This document shows positions 9,488 to 20,775 of a stretch of 64,000 nucleotides of DNA, piece by piece. Every line of letters starts with the position of its first letter. The stretch's first letter is position 1. Position numbers and translations under genes: made by a program. This DNA comes from Citrobacter koseri (GTDB lineage Bacteria > Pseudomonadota > Gammaproteobacteria > Enterobacterales > Enterobacteriaceae). The notes under the pieces are model-generated. The model did no database searches. It had not been told where the DNA came from and saw only the letters and a program-made list of their open reading frames with translations. The stretch spans positions 516,604 through 580,603 of the forward strand of contig UAVY01000007.1 of NCBI GenBank assembly GCA_900446925.1, written 5' to 3'.

Positions 9488-11468
9488 ATGTCTGACGACA
9501 TGTCTATGGGTTCGCCTTCGTCAGCAGGCGAACAGGGTGTACTACGCTCCATGCAGGAGGTTGCAATGAGCTCCCAGGAAGCCAGCAAGATGCTGCGTAC
9601 TTACAATATTGCCTGGTGGGGCAATAACTACTACGACGTCAACGAACTGGGACACATCAGCGTGTGCCCGGACCCTGACGTCCCTCAGGCGCGCGTCGAT
9701 CTCGCCAAACTGGTGAAAGCTCGCGAAGCGCAAGGCCAGCGTCTGCCTGCGTTGTTCTGCTTCCCGCAGATCCTGCAACACCGTCTGCGCTCCATTAACG
9801 CGGCGTTTAAACGCGCGCGTGAATCCTACGGTTATAACGGCGACTACTTCCTCGTTTATCCGATCAAGGTCAACCAGCACCGTCGGGTGATTGAATCGCT
9901 GATTCACTCCGGCGAACCGCTGGGGCTGGAAGCCGGGTTCGAAGGCGGAGCTGATGGCGGTTCTGGCGCATGCCGGAATGACCCGCAGCGTGATCGTCTG
10001 TAACGGCTACAAAGACCGTGAATACATCCGTCTGGCGCTGATTGGCGAAAAGATGGGCCACAAGGTCTACCTGGTCATCGAGAAGATGTCAGAAATCGCG
10101 ATCGTGCTGGATGAAGCCGAGCGTCTGAACGTGATCCCGCGCCTGGGCGTGCGTGCGCGTCTGGCCTCGCAGGGTTCCGGTAAATGGCAGTCTTCCGGCG
10201 GCGAAAAATCCAAATTCGGCCTGGCGGCGACGCAGGTGCTGCAACTGGTTGAAACCCTGCGTGAAGCCGGGCGACTGGACAGCCTGCAACTGCTGCATTT
10301 CCACCTCGGTTCGCAGATGGCGAATATCCGCGACATTGCCACCGGTGTGCGCGAATCCGCCCGTTTCTACGTTGAATTGCATAAGCTGGGCGTCAACATT
10401 CAGTGTTTTGACGTCGGCGGCGGTCTGGGCGTGGATTACGAAGGAACCCGCTCGCAGTCTGATTGCTCCGTGAACTACGGGCTGAACGAATACGCTAACA
10501 ACATCATCTGGGGCGATTGGCGACGCGTGTGAAGAACACGGTCTGCCGCACCCAACGGTGATCACCGAGTCTGGCCGTGCGGTAACTGCGCACCATACCG
10601 TGCTGGTATCGAACATCATCGGCGTGGAGCGTAACGAATATACGGTGCCCACCGCGCCTGCCGACGACGCGCCGCGCGCGTTGCAGAGCATGTGGGAAAC
10701 CTGGCAGGAGATGCACGAGCCGGGCACCCGTCGCTCGCTGCGTGAATGGCTGCACGACAGCCAGATGGACCTGGCACGACATTCACATTGGCTACTCTTC
10801 CGGGACGTTCAGTTTGCAGGAACGCGCCTGGGCGGAACAGCTTTACCTGAGCATGTGCCACGAAGTACAGAAACAGCTGGACCCGCAGAACCGTGCGCAT
10901 CGTCCGATCATTGATGAGTTGCAGGAGCGTATGGCGGACAAAATGTACGTCAACTTCTCGCTGTTCCAGTCAATGCCGGATGCGTGGGGTATCGATCAAC
11001 TGTTCCCTGTGCTGCCGCTGGAAGGGGCTGGATCAGGTGCCTGAGCGCCGCGCGGTGCTGCTGGACATCACCTGTGATTCCGATGGCGCGATCGATCACT
11101 ACATCGACGGTGACGGCATCGCCACCACCATGCCGATGCCTGAGTACGATCCAGAGAACCCGCCGATGCTCGGTTTCTTTATGGTCGGCGCCTATCAGGA
11201 GATCCTTGGCAACATGCACAACCTGTTCGGCGATACCGAAGCGGTTGACGTGTTTGTCTTCCCGGATGGCAGCGTGGAAGTTGAGTTGTCTGACGAAGGG
11301 GACACCGTGGCGGATATGCTGCAATACGTACAGCTCGATCCGAACACGCTGCTGACCCACTTCCGCGATCAGGTGAAACAGACCGGTCTGGACGATGCGC
11401 TGCAACAGCAGTTCCTCGAAGAGTTTGAGACGGGTCTGTACGGGTACACTTACCTGGAAGACGAGTAG
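9488..11468 (+). CDS. speA: Biosynthetic arginine decarboxylase (frameshifted in this sequence)
   Basis: SpeA decarboxylates arginine to agmatine with PLP, the first step of the arginine route to putrescine; SpeB downstream takes the next step. The PLP lysine is in [13 protein letters not shown], and [23 protein letters not shown] and [13 protein letters not shown] are family motifs. The start used is [15 protein letters not shown]. Four G insertions break the frame, at GGG 9935-9937, GGGG 10510-10513, GG 10773-10774 and GGGG 11024-11027; removing one base at each gives 658 codons plus stop, exactly the E. coli precursor length. I consider the breaks sequencing errors. Confidence 0.93.
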
Positions 11469-11472
11469 CCGC

Positions 11473-11548
11473 TGATGCCCGGTGGCGCTGCGCTTACCGG
11501 GCCTACGAATGTAGGCCGGATACGGCGAAGCCGCCATCCGGCAGAATG
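11473..11548. repeat. REP/BIME element between speA and speB
   Basis: GCCCGGTGGCGCTGCGCTTACCGGGCCTAC and the inverted GTAGGCCGGATACGGCGAAGCC with GCCATCCGGCA form a two-unit BIME directly after speA. Confidence 0.9.
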
Positions 11549-11613
11549 CTATACTCACTTGAACCCGTATGAATTAACGGCGATAATTCGCCCCAATAAG
11601 CGATTTACGAATC

Positions 11614-11659
11614 AATCCCTTCCTCGTCGGGTTTAACGACGCGGAGGGGGATTTTTTTT
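11614..11659 (+). terminator. Terminator-like hairpin upstream of speB
   Basis: AATCCC plus CGTCG on the left pair with CGACG plus GGGATT on the right around a GGTTTAA loop, and eight T residues follow. It lies 40 bases before the speB start, so it either ends speA messages or acts as an attenuator inside a speA-speB transcript. Confidence 0.78.
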
Positions 11660-11699
11660 CATCTGTTTTTAATGTATCGACTTTAAAAGAGGTCAGGAC

Positions 11700-12619
11700 A
11701 TGAGCACTTTAGGTCATCAGTACGATAACTCCCTGGTTTCCAACGCCTTCGGCTTTCTGCGTCTGCCGCTGAATTTCCAGCCTTATGACAGCGACGCCGA
11801 CTGGGTTATCACCGGCGTACCGTTTGATATGGCGACTTCCGGTCGTGCGGGCGGCCGCCACGGCCCGGCGGCAATCCGTCAGGTTTCCACTAACCTGGCC
11901 TGGGAGCACAACCGCTTCCGTGGAACTTCGACATGCGCGAGCGCCTGAACGTTGTGGACTGTGGTGACCTGGTCTATGCGTTTGGCGACGCGCGCGAGAT
12001 GAGTGAAAAATTGCAGGCGGCATGCGGAGAAACTGCTGTCAGCCGGTAAACGTATGCTCTCCTTCGGCGGCGACCACTTCGTGACCCTGCCGCTGCTGCG
12101 CGCTCATGCAAAGCACTTTGGCAAAATGGCGCTGGTGCATTTTGACGCGCATACCGACACCTACGCGAACGGCTGCGAGTTTGACCACGGCACCATGTTC
12201 TACACTGCGCCGAAAGAGGGGTTGATTGACCCGAACCACTCCGTGCAGATTGGTATTCGTACTGAATTTGATAAAGACAACGGTTTCACCGTGCTGGATG
12301 CCTGCCAGGTGAACGATCGCGGCGTGGATGACATCATCGCGCAGGTTAATCAGATCGTTGGCGATATGCCGGTCTACCTGACCTTTGATATCGACTGTCT
12401 GGACCCGGCGTTCGCACCGGGCACAGGGACGCCGGTGATCGGCGGCCTGACTTCCGATCGCGCCATTAAACTGGTGCGCGGTCTGAAAGATCTGAACATT
12501 GTCGGATGGACGTGGTGGAAGTGGCTCCGGCTTATGACCAGTCCGAAATCACCGCGCTGGCTGCGGCGACCCTGGCGCTGGAAATGCTCTACATTCAGGC
12601 GGCGAAAAAAGGCGAATAA
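11700..12619 (+). CDS. speB: Agmatinase (frameshifted in this sequence)
   Basis: SpeB hydrolyses agmatine to putrescine and urea, following SpeA. It is a binuclear manganese ureohydrolase; the metal ligands show in [20 protein letters not shown] and [17 protein letters not shown]. Start [15 protein letters not shown]. Three indels disturb it: a missing C near 11918 (ahead of the WNFDMRERL segment), an extra G at 12019-12020, and a missing C near 12504 (before [12 protein letters not shown]). Correcting them gives 306 residues, the E. coli length. The forward strand ribosome-binding purines AAAGAGG lie 8 bases before the ATG. Confidence 0.93.
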
Positions 12620-12625
12620 GTGCTT

Positions 12626-12652
12626 CCCCCTCTCCGTCATCAGGAGAGGGGG
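12626..12652 (+). terminator. Terminator after speB
   Basis: CCCCCTCTCC and GGAGAGGGGG form a perfect 10-bp stem with a 7-base loop followed by TTTAA. It separates convergent speB and the porin gene and may serve both strands, although the T tract is short. Confidence 0.72.
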
Positions 12653-12658
12653 TTTAAC

Positions 12659-13931
12659 TTAAAAGATGTTAAACGGATATTCCACGTAAGCGCGAATCTC
12701 GTTGCCGCTGACGTTATAGTCGCTGGCGTTGCTGGACACGCGTAATACGGAATAGCGCAGCTTCAGTTTCAGGTCTTTCGCCATGCCGTCCTGAACCTGG
12801 TATTGCACCTGGTTGAACCACTCGTGCTCTTTGCCGTTGCTGGTTGCCGATGTTTTGATGTTATCGCCGCGAACATAAGCGGTTGTCCAGCTCAGCCCCG
12901 GTAAACCGAGACCGGCAAAATCCAGTCCATATGACGCCTGCCAGGAACGTTCGTCTTCACCGTTAAAATCAGACCAGTAAGAGTTCGCCAGCCAGATGGT
13001 GTTGCCGCCATCGCCGACGCCGCCCTGATCGCGATAGCTGCCGTAGTGATAACCGGTGCTGCCGCTGCTTTGCTGATACGCCACTTTAAAGGTATGAATA
13101 TCCCAGATATAACTTGCCGCCAGGCTCCAGATGCTGTTGCTGCGGCCAGTATTCAGGCTATCGGCGTAACCGGAATCCAGACGTGAGTTGTAGCCGTTGA
13201 AGTCCAGCACCAGCTGCTGTCCGGTGCTGAAAGGCTGTTTGAAGTTCAGCCCCCAGATACTGTTTGTTCAGCACATCTTCGACGTGCGAGGCATACAGGG
13301 CGCCGCTGAGCTGATCGTTAAACTGGTAGCTCGCGCCGCCGAAAGAGAGGCTTTTCAGGCCGCTGTTGTGGCGGTCGTCGCTTTTGCGCTGCTCGTCGGT
13401 GAAGTAACCAGCATTAATCTCCAGACCGTCGATCTCTCTGGAGGTCAACATGGTGCCGGTGAAGCTTTCAAACAGCAGACGGGAATCATCGGCGTAGACG
13501 ATCGGGAGCTGCGGACGCTGGTTACCGTAGCTCAGGACGGTGTTGGAGATGCGCATTTTTGGCGGTTGCGCCAAATTTTGCTAGGTCGGATTTCGCGCGA
13601 CCGTCGCTGTCTTGTTTGAAGAAGTCGATACCGCCTGCGCCACTGCGGCCACGGGCCGCCGTCCAGACGCACGCCATACTGCGCAATACCGTCAACGCCA
13701 AAGCCGATCAAACCTTCGGTATAGCCAGATTCAAAGGTGGCGACAATGCCCTGGCCCCATTCGGCTTTGTCCTGTACGCCGCCCTGATAGTCGCGGTTAA
13801 TCCAGGCGTTGCGTAAAAAGAGATTTAAATGGCTGTCATTAACAAAACCCTGGCTGTCGGATTGGTTGGCTGGCAATGGCAGGCAATGCGGCGAATAAAC
13901 TTAATGCGATTAACGATATTTCTTTTTTCAC
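12659..13931 (-). CDS. OprD-family outer-membrane porin (frameshifted in this sequence)
   Basis: An outer-membrane beta-barrel of the OprD family, about 422 residues once corrected. The reverse strand starts at a GTG ending at 13931 with a purine-rich AAGAGAAG upstream and a typical signal peptide ([15 protein letters not shown]). The mature N-terminus [20 protein letters not shown] is the OprD hallmark, and the C-terminus ends YVEYPFNIF with a terminal Phe as in porins. Substrate-specific channels of this family take up amino acids, small acids or sugars; the substrate here is unknown. Four insertions break the frame (near 13868, 13653-13655, 13556-13560 and 13250-13254). E. coli K-12 has no porin here: speB and loiP are adjacent, so this gene is an insertion in the locus. 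Confidence 0.85.
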
Positions 13932-14231
13932 TGAGGGAACTTCTCTTTATGGATAATATCAAATTGAATTGCTGCGTTACGGATAGTTACCTGAATAATT
14001 ATTGATTGCAAACATTTTGTGACAAAGGCTTACAGCCGTTGGCGTGCCGGCCATATTGGGGCTGGACTATTTTTATATTTTGTCTGCGGCGTTAAAAGAA
14101 GTGATAAAACATGCCGGGGAATATAAATACTAAAATAATCCTCTATCAGAGAATAAAACGTCGAATATATCGCTACTGTTTATATTCTGATATTTAACGT
14201 TCTGTGCGCTTAAGTTATCAATTTATGCGTT
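13932..14231. other. AT-rich intergenic region upstream of the porin gene
   Basis: This stretch is clearly richer in A and T than its neighbours and holds the promoter region of the leftward porin gene. I see no open frame with coding character, no clear operator, and only loose CRP-like half-sites (TTTTGTGACAAAG near 14012). Confidence 0.5.
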
Positions 14232-14260
14232 ATAAAAAAGGAGGCAATATTGGCCTCCTT
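14232..14260 (-). terminator. Terminator after loiP
   Basis: On the reverse strand AAGGAGGC, a 7-base loop and GCCTCCTT form an 8-bp stem followed by a T-rich TTTTTATAA tail just after the loiP stop codon. Confidence 0.82.
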
Positions 14261-14265
14261 CGTTT

Positions 14266-15024
14266 TTATTTAATACCGTCTGCCGCCATTCGGTCGCGAA
14301 TATGCTGGGCACGTTCGGCGGAGGCCGGGTGATCGTCAAACATGGAGCTTTGACGTCCCGCTTCCAGCTTCGCCAGTTTCTCAAAACTGGTTGCCAGACC
14401 GGCCGGACTGATGCCGCGTTTGCGCAACAAGTCATAGGAGTAATCATCCGCTTCGGACTCCTGGCGCTGGGAGAACTGTGAGTTCACCAGTTTCTCGCCA
14501 AGATCGCCCAACTGCGACTGCGACAGACTGCCGACAATACCGCCAGCGGAAGCGGCTGCGGCGCGAACCGCGTTAGTCCCCAGCGCAACCTGCATCCCTT
14601 TCTTCACATGGCCGAGCGCAACGTGTCCCATTTCGTGGCCGATGACCGCCTCCACTTCGTTATCGGTCATGATGTCCATCAGGCCGCTATAGACGCGGAT
14701 ACAGCCGTTCGCCATTGCAAACGCGTTAACGTCTTTCGCCACATAGACTTTGTAATTCACCGGCTGGCCGTTGATATTGTCGCCGAGCGCAGAGGCGATT
14801 TTGGTCAGTCGCTTCGCGTATTCGCTGCTGGCCGGGGCGATCGTCGCCTTGCTGTCCATTTCCGTACATGCCTGGTCGCTGAGCGCTTTTACTTGCTCAT
14901 CACTAAGGCTGTAAGCCTGAAAAGCGCCTGCACCTGAAGCGAGCAGTCCATTGGAGTCCATATTCTGGCAACCGGTCAGAACCGTCGCCATGCTCATAGC
15001 AAGCAGTAAAGCGCGAATTTTCAT
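14266..15024 (-). CDS. loiP: Outer-membrane lipoprotein metalloprotease LoiP (YggG)
   Basis: The 252-residue protein is an M48-family zinc metalloprotease anchored to the outer membrane. The start MKIRALLLAMSMATVLTGC is a lipoprotein signal with lipobox LTGC. The zinc site HEMGH occurs in EVEAVIGHEMGHVALGH, with the third ligand in RQESEADDYSYDLL. The C-terminus ends RAQHIRDRMAADGIK. In E. coli it is induced at low osmolarity and works with the BepA/YfgC system. I chose the ATG ending at 15024 because it starts the signal peptide; the open frame extends 73 codons upstream without coding character. It diverges from tktA. Confidence 0.96.
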   Translation of the reverse strand: MKIRALLLAMSMATVLTGCQNMDSNGLLASGAGAFQAYSLSDEQVKALSDQACTEMDSKATIAPASSEYAKRLTKIASALGDNINGQPVNYKVYVAKDVNAFAMANGCIRVYSGLMDIMTDNEVEAVIGHEMGHVALGHVKKGMQVALGTNAVRAAAASAGGIVGSLSQSQLGDLGEKLVNSQFSQRQESEADDYSYDLLRKRGISPAGLATSFEKLAKLEAGRQSSMFDDHPASAERAQHIRDRMAADGIK

Positions 15025-15301
15025 GTTTTCTCTTCCGCACGAAATCAGGATTGTTCTAAAAGTGCGCCTTGTGTCGATGAACCAGCGCCACGCTAAGTAT
15101 AAAGAAAAGAACGACAAGGGGGTGAGCAGATTGCGCAACATGCGAACACGATCCGGAGATTTCTGAAGCGGCGAAAGGATGCTCCATGTACATGGCTCGC
15201 GGCTTGGGTTACATTGTTGGCACTTTTTTCCGGCGTAGCCCAAAACGCGCTGTCGTCAAGTCGTTAAGGGCATGGCCTTCATCATCCGATCTGGAGTCAA
15301 A

Positions 15302-17297
15302 ATGTCCTCACGTAAAGAGCTTGCCAATGCTATTCGTGCGCTGAGCATGGACGCAGTACAGAAAGCCAAATCCGGTCACCCGGGTGCCCCTATGGGTATG
15401 GCTGACATTGCCGAAGTCCTGTGGCGTGATTTCCTGAACCACAACCCGCAGAACCCTTCCTGGGCTGACCGTGACCGCTTCGTGCTGTCTAACGGCCACG
15501 GCTCCATGCTGATCTACAGCCTGCTGCACCTCACCGGCTATGACCTGCCGATGTCTGAGCTGCAAAACTTCCGTCAGCTGCACTCCAAAACGCCGGGCCA
15601 CCCGGAAGTGGGTTACACCGCAGGTGTTGAAACCACCACCGGCCCGCTGGGTCAGGGGATTGCGAACGCGGTCGGTATGGCGATTGCGGAAAAAACACTG
15701 GCGGCGCAGTTCAACCGTCCAGGCCACGATATCGTGGATCACTTCACCTATTGCCTTCCATGGGCGATGGCTGCATGATGGAAGGTATCTCCCATGAAGT
15801 CTGCTCTCTGGCAGGAACGCTGAAGCTGGGCAAACTGATCGCGTTCTACGATGACAACGGTATCTCTATCGATGGCCACGTTGAAGGCTGGTTCACTGAT
15901 GACACCGCTAAACGTTTCGAAGCCTACGGCTGGCACGTTGTGCGCGGTATCGACGGTCACGATGCTGAAGCGATTAAACGCGCGGTTGAAGAAGCGCGCG
16001 CTGTTACTGACAAACCGTCCCTGCTGATGTGCAAAACCATCATCGGTTTCGGTTCCCCGAACAAAGCGGGTACGCACGACTCTCACGGCGCGCCGCTGGG
16101 CGATGCTGAAATCGCACTGACCCGCGAACAGCTGGGCTGGAAATACGCGCCGTTCGAAAATCCCGTCTGAAATCTACGCGCAGTGGGATGCGAAAGAAGC
16201 CGGTCAGGCAAAAGAAGCGGCCTGGAATGAGAAATTCGCCGCCTATGCAAAAGCCTTCCCGCAGGAAGCCGCTGAATTTACCCGTCGTATGAAAGGCGAA
16301 ATGCCGTCTGACTTCCGACGCGAAAGCGAATGAATTTATCGCTAAGTTGCAGGCTAACCCGGCGAAAATTGCCAGCCGTAAAGCGTCTCAGAATGCGATT
16401 GAAGCGTTTGGGCCGCTGCTGCCTGAGTTCCTCGGCGGTTCCGCTGACCTGGCGCCAAGTAACCTGACTCTGTGGTCGGGTTCTAAAGCCATCAACGAAG
16501 ATGCTGCGGGTAACTACATCCATTACGGCGTGCGCGAGTTCGGTATGACCGCCATCGCTAATGGCATCTCCCTGCACGGTGGTTTCCTGCCGTACACCTC
16601 TACCTTCCTGATGTTCGTGGAATATGCCCGTAACGCGGTGCGTATGGCTGCGCTGATGAAACAGCGCCAGGTGATGGTCTACACCCACGACTCCATCGGT
16701 CTGGGCGAAGATGGCCCGACTCACCAGCCGGTAGAGCAGGTGGCTTCTCTGCGCGTAACGCCGAACATGAGCACCTGGCGTCCGTGTGACCAGGTTGAAT
16801 CCGCAGTGGCGTGGAAATACGGCGTTGAGCGTCAGGACGGCCCGACCGCGCTGATCCTCTCCCGTCAGAATCTGGCGCAGCAGGAACGTACCGAAGAGCA
16901 GCTGGCGAACATCGCGCGCGGTGGTTATGTGCTGAAAGATTGCGCCGGTCAGCCGGAACTGATCTTCATCGCAACTGGTTCTGAAGTTGAGCTGGCCGTT
17001 GCCGCATGGGACAAACTGTCTGCCGAAGGCGTGAAAGCGCGCGTGGTCTCCATGCCGTCTACCGACGCGTTCGACAAGCAGGATGCCGCTTACCGTGAAG
17101 CCGTACTGCCGAAAGCGGTTTCCGCTCGCGTGGCAGTGGAAGCGGGTATCGCTGACTACTGGTTCAAATACGTGGGCCTGAATGGCGCTATCGTCGGCAT
17201 GACCACCTTCGGTGAGTCTGCGCCTGCTGAGCTGCTGTTCGAAGAGTTCGGCTTTACCGTTGATAACGTTGTCGCGAAAGCAAAAGAACTGCTGTAA
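15302..17297 (+). CDS. tktA: Transketolase 1 (frameshifted in this sequence)
   Basis: TktA is the main transketolase of the non-oxidative pentose phosphate pathway, a thiamine-diphosphate enzyme. The start [17 protein letters not shown], the substrate/cofactor segments [29 protein letters not shown] and the ThDP motif [12 protein letters not shown], plus [18 protein letters not shown] in the second domain, identify it. Four insertions break the frame: TT 15751-15752, CC 15758-15759, AAAA 16157-16160, CC 16315-16316. Without them the gene has 663 codons plus stop, exactly as in E. coli. It shares context with rpiA, pgk, fbaA and epd in this window, but is transcribed alone and ended by its own terminator. 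Confidence 0.95.
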
Positions 17298-17313
17298 TCA
17301 CGATACAACTCCG

Positions 17314-17342
17314 AACGGGTCGCTCAGGCGGCCCGTTTTTTA
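17314..17342 (+). terminator. Terminator after tktA
   Basis: AACGGG and CCCGTT with an additional GCC-GGC contact in the loop form a stem followed by a run of T residues, 17 bases after the tktA stop. Confidence 0.85.
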
Positions 17343-17610
17343 TAAAGAGATTATAACTAATTTCGTTCAGACAAGTAGCTATGTATGATCTAATTCACAT
17401 ATTTGATATTTAGTGATTTGATGTAATTGTGATGAATAGCACATAAATACAGTTGCTTTTTATTTTTATGTTTTTAACTGTCTGTTTTTATTGAGTTCTA
17501 AAAAAACACTTTCTCCTTCTTCGCATTTTTCCCCTCGATTGATTTCGCTTTGCCGCGCGAGTATTTTGTTTTTAACGATAAGCAGTACCCTATATAAATA
17601 AGGATAATTT
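17343..17610. other. AT-rich leader of the cmtB locus
   Basis: A strongly AT-rich stretch precedes cmtB, unlike the GC-rich surroundings. It presumably holds the cmt promoter. The last bases, AAGGATAATTT before the ATG, supply the ribosome-binding site. I see no operator I can name. Confidence 0.5.
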
Positions 17611-18051
17611 ATGCGGCTGATTGATTATTTCCCTGAATCGTCAATAGCAATAAAAAATTCAGCGACTGACTGGCGCGAAGCAATTGATTTTTCCATGTCC
17701 TCTCTGCTTTCTCATGACTATGTTAACTCACGGTATATTCAGGCCATTAAAGAGTCCACATTAACCAATGGACCTTATTATATTCTGGCGCCAGGCGTCG
17801 CAATGCCGCATGCGCGTCCTGAATGTGGTGCTTTAAAAACGGGGATGTCGTTAACACTCCTCCGGCAAGAAGTGAAGTTTACAGAAGATGATCCGATCAA
17901 ACTATTAATCGGTTTATCCGCCGCAGATGCGGACTCTCACATTGGCGCTATTCAGGCGTTAAGTGAATTATTATGTGAAGATGAAATTCTTACTGAGTTG
18001 TTAACAGCGACATCTGAAAAACAGCTAGCGGATATTATTGCTCGCGCATAA
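17611..18051 (+). CDS. cmtB: Mannitol-type PTS EIIA component CmtB
   Basis: The 146-residue protein is a PTS IIA of the mannitol/fructose family, one residue shorter than E. coli CmtB. The phosphorylated histidine is in GVAMPHARPECGALKT. Start MRLIDYFPESSIAIK. It receives phosphate from HPr and passes it to the IIB domain of CmtA, encoded 27 bp downstream. In E. coli the cmt system is called cryptic because no growth substrate is proved. The frame is clean. Confidence 0.95.
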   Translation: MRLIDYFPESSIAIKNSATDWREAIDFSMSSLLSHDYVNSRYIQAIKESTLTNGPYYILAPGVAMPHARPECGALKTGMSLTLLRQEVKFTEDDPIKLLIGLSAADADSHIGAIQALSELLCEDEILTELLTATSEKQLADIIARA

Positions 18052-18078
18052 TTAATTTCTCCTCTACAGGATATTATT

Positions 18079-19462
18079 ATGGAACACAAGTCTGCTCGTG
18101 CAAAGGTCCAGGCTTTTGGGGGCTTTTTGACTGCAATGGTCATTCCCAATATCGGCGCATTTATTGCCTGGGGGTTTATTACTGCCTTATTTATTCCAAC
18201 CGGTTGGCTACCGAATGAACATTTCGCCAAAATAGTTGGCCCTATGATCACCTATTTGCTGCCAGTTATGATCGGTTCTACTGGCGGCCATCTGGTGGGT
18301 GGGAAACGAGGCGCGGTGATGGGGGGAATTGGTACGATTGGCGTCATTATCGGCGCGGATATTCCTATGTTCCTCGGCTCAATGATCATGGGGCCACTTG
18401 GTGGGCTGGTGATTAAACATATCGACCGACTGCTGGACAAGCGTATTCCTGCTGGCTTTGAGATGGTGATTAATAACTTCTCTCTGGGGATTGCCGGGAT
18501 GCTCCTGTGCCTGCTGGGGTTTGAGGTGATTGGCCCGGCAGTGCTTATCGCGAATAATTTTGTGAAAGAGTGTATTGAATCGCTGGTGCATGCCGGTTAT
18601 CTGCCGCTGCTGTCGCTTATTAACGAACCTGCGAAAATTCTCTTTCTGAATAACGCGATTGATCAGGGCGTCTATTACCCGTTGGGGATGCAACAGGCGT
18701 CGGAGACGGGGAAATCGATTTTCTTCATGGTGGCCTCTAACCCTGGCCCGGGATTAGGGCTACTGCTGGGCTTTACCTTCTTTGGCCGTGGTATGAGCAA
18801 AAAATCCGCGCCGGGAGCGATGATCATCCACTTCCTGGGGGGGATTCACGAGCTGTACTTCCCGTATGTACTGATGAAACCGTTAACGCTGATTGCGATG
18901 ATCGCTGGCGGGATGACGGGAACCTGGGTGTTTAATCTGTTAGGCGGTGGACTGGTTGCAGGCCCAAGTCCAGGTTCGATTTTCGCGTACCTTGCGCTGA
19001 CGCCGAAAGGATCTTTCCTGGCTACGATCGCGGGTGTAACGGCGGGAACGCTGGTGACCTTCATCGTGACTTCGATCATCCTGAAAATGGAAAAGAGCGT
19101 TGAAACGGAGAATGAAGAAGACAATTTCGCAGAGTCTGCGAAAGCCGTGAAGGCAATGAAACAGGAAGGCGCATTTTCTTATAAGAATATTAAACGTATC
19201 GCTTTTGTCTGCGATGCCGGAATGGGTTCCAGCGCGATGGGGGGCAACGACATTCCGTAAGCGTCTGGAGAAAGCCGGTCTGGTGATTGCGGTGGCTCAT
19301 CATGCTATCGAAAATGTTCCTGATGACGCCGATATTATCGTGACGCATGCCAGCCTTGAGGGCCGCGTTAAGCGTGTGAGTAATAAACCCACGGTGTTAA
19401 TTAAAAATTACATCGGTGACCCACTGCTGGATGAATTATTTAAAAAACTCATCGCGGATTAG
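18079..19462 (+). CDS. cmtA: Mannitol-type PTS EIICB component CmtA (one frameshift)
   Basis: An inner-membrane PTS permease with an N-terminal EIIC of about 340 residues (hydrophobic helices starting FGGFLTAMVIPNIGAFIAWG, family motif GGIHELYFPYVLMKP) and a C-terminal IIB domain whose phosphocysteine is in IAFVCDAGMGSSAMG. One extra G in the run 19239-19244, just after this cysteine, ends the frame early and moves the last 70 codons (RKRLEKAGLVIAV to the end) to another frame. Corrected length is 460 residues against 462 in E. coli CmtA. It forms an operon with cmtB and, 24 bp on, yggP. Confidence 0.94.
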
Positions 19463-19486
19463 CATCATCAATTTTTCGGAGTAACT

Positions 19487-20775
19487 ATGAAGACCAAAGT
19501 AGCTGCTATTTATGGTAAGCAGGATGTTCGCATCCGCGAGTTTGAATTGCCTGAAATTACAGATAATGAACTGTTAGTGAGTGTAATATCAGACAGCGTG
19601 TGTTTATCGACATGGAAAGCCGCCACGTTAGGTAGCGAGCATAAACGTGTGCCTGATGACTTAGAGAATCACCCGGTTATTACTGGTCATGAGTGTGCAG
19701 GTATTATTGTTGAAGTGGGGAAAAACCTGACCGATAAATATAAAAAGGGACAACGTTTTGTGTTGCAACCGGCGATGGGGTTGCCCAGCGGGATATTCAG
19801 CGGGATATAGCTATGAATATTTTGGCGGCAATGCGACGTATATGATTATTCCTGAGCTGGCGATTAACCTCGGCTGTGTTTTACCGTATCACGGCTCTTA
19901 TTTCGCGGCGGCGTCACTGGCAGAACCCATGTGCTGTATTATCGGCGCATACAATGCGAACTACCACACGGACGCCTTATGTTTATGAGCACCGTATGGG
20001 GGTGAAACCTGGCGGTAATATTGCGCTTCTGGCGTGTGCCGGGGCCGATGGGGATCGGCGCCATTGATTATGCCATCAACCGGTGGTATCCAGCCTTCGC
20101 GAGTGGTGGTGGTCGATATTGATGAAGCCCGTCTGTCACAAGCGAAAAAACTGCTGCCGGTCGAGCTGGCGGCGGCGAAGGGGATTGAGCTTGTTTATGT
20201 GAATACCTGCGGCATGGAAAACCCGACGGCAAAAACTGCGTGCGCTAACGGAAGATGCGGGTTTCGATGACGTTTTCGTTTACGCCGCCGTCCCGGCGGT
20301 GGTGGAAATGGCCGATACACTGCTGGCTGAAGACGGTTGTCTGAACTTTTTCGCGGGCCAACGGATAAAGATTTTAAGGTTCCGTTTAACTTCTACAACG
20401 TGCATTACAACAGTACCCAATGTTGTGGGGAACATCCGGCGGTTCGACCCGATGACATGAAAGAGGCCCATTGCGTTGAGCGCCACAGGGCAACTACAGC
20501 CTTCATTTATGGTAACGCACATTGGCGGGCTGGATGCCGTCCCGGAAACGGTGCTTAACCTGCCCCAATATTCCGGGCGGGAAAAAAACTCATTTATAAC
20601 GGTGTGACTATGCCGCTGACCGCTATCGCCGATTTTGCCGAAAAAAGGAAAAACCGACCCGTTATTCAAAGCGCTGGCGCGTCTGGTTGAAGAGACGCAC
20701 GGCATCTGGAATGAAAACGCGGAGAGATATTTGCTGGCGCAGTTTGGCGTAGATATTGGGGAGGCGGCGGCATGA
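19487..20775 (+). CDS. yggP: Zinc-type alcohol/polyol dehydrogenase-like YggP (heavily frameshifted)
   Basis: YggP is a medium-chain dehydrogenase-like protein of unknown substrate. Visible pieces are MKTKVAAIYGKQDVRIREF, HPVITGHECAGIIVEVG (the GHE metal/catalytic motif), YEYFGGNATYMIIPEL, VYEHRMGVKPGGNIALLACAG and VVVVDIDEARLSQAKKLLP (Rossmann fold). By reading against the E. coli protein I find 12 single-base insertions and one deletion between about 19790 and 20650; the net of 11 extra bases restores exactly 425 codons. The stop overlaps the yggF start (ATGA). Its place between PTS genes and yggF suggests oxidation of an imported polyol phosphate, by inference only. Confidence 0.88.
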
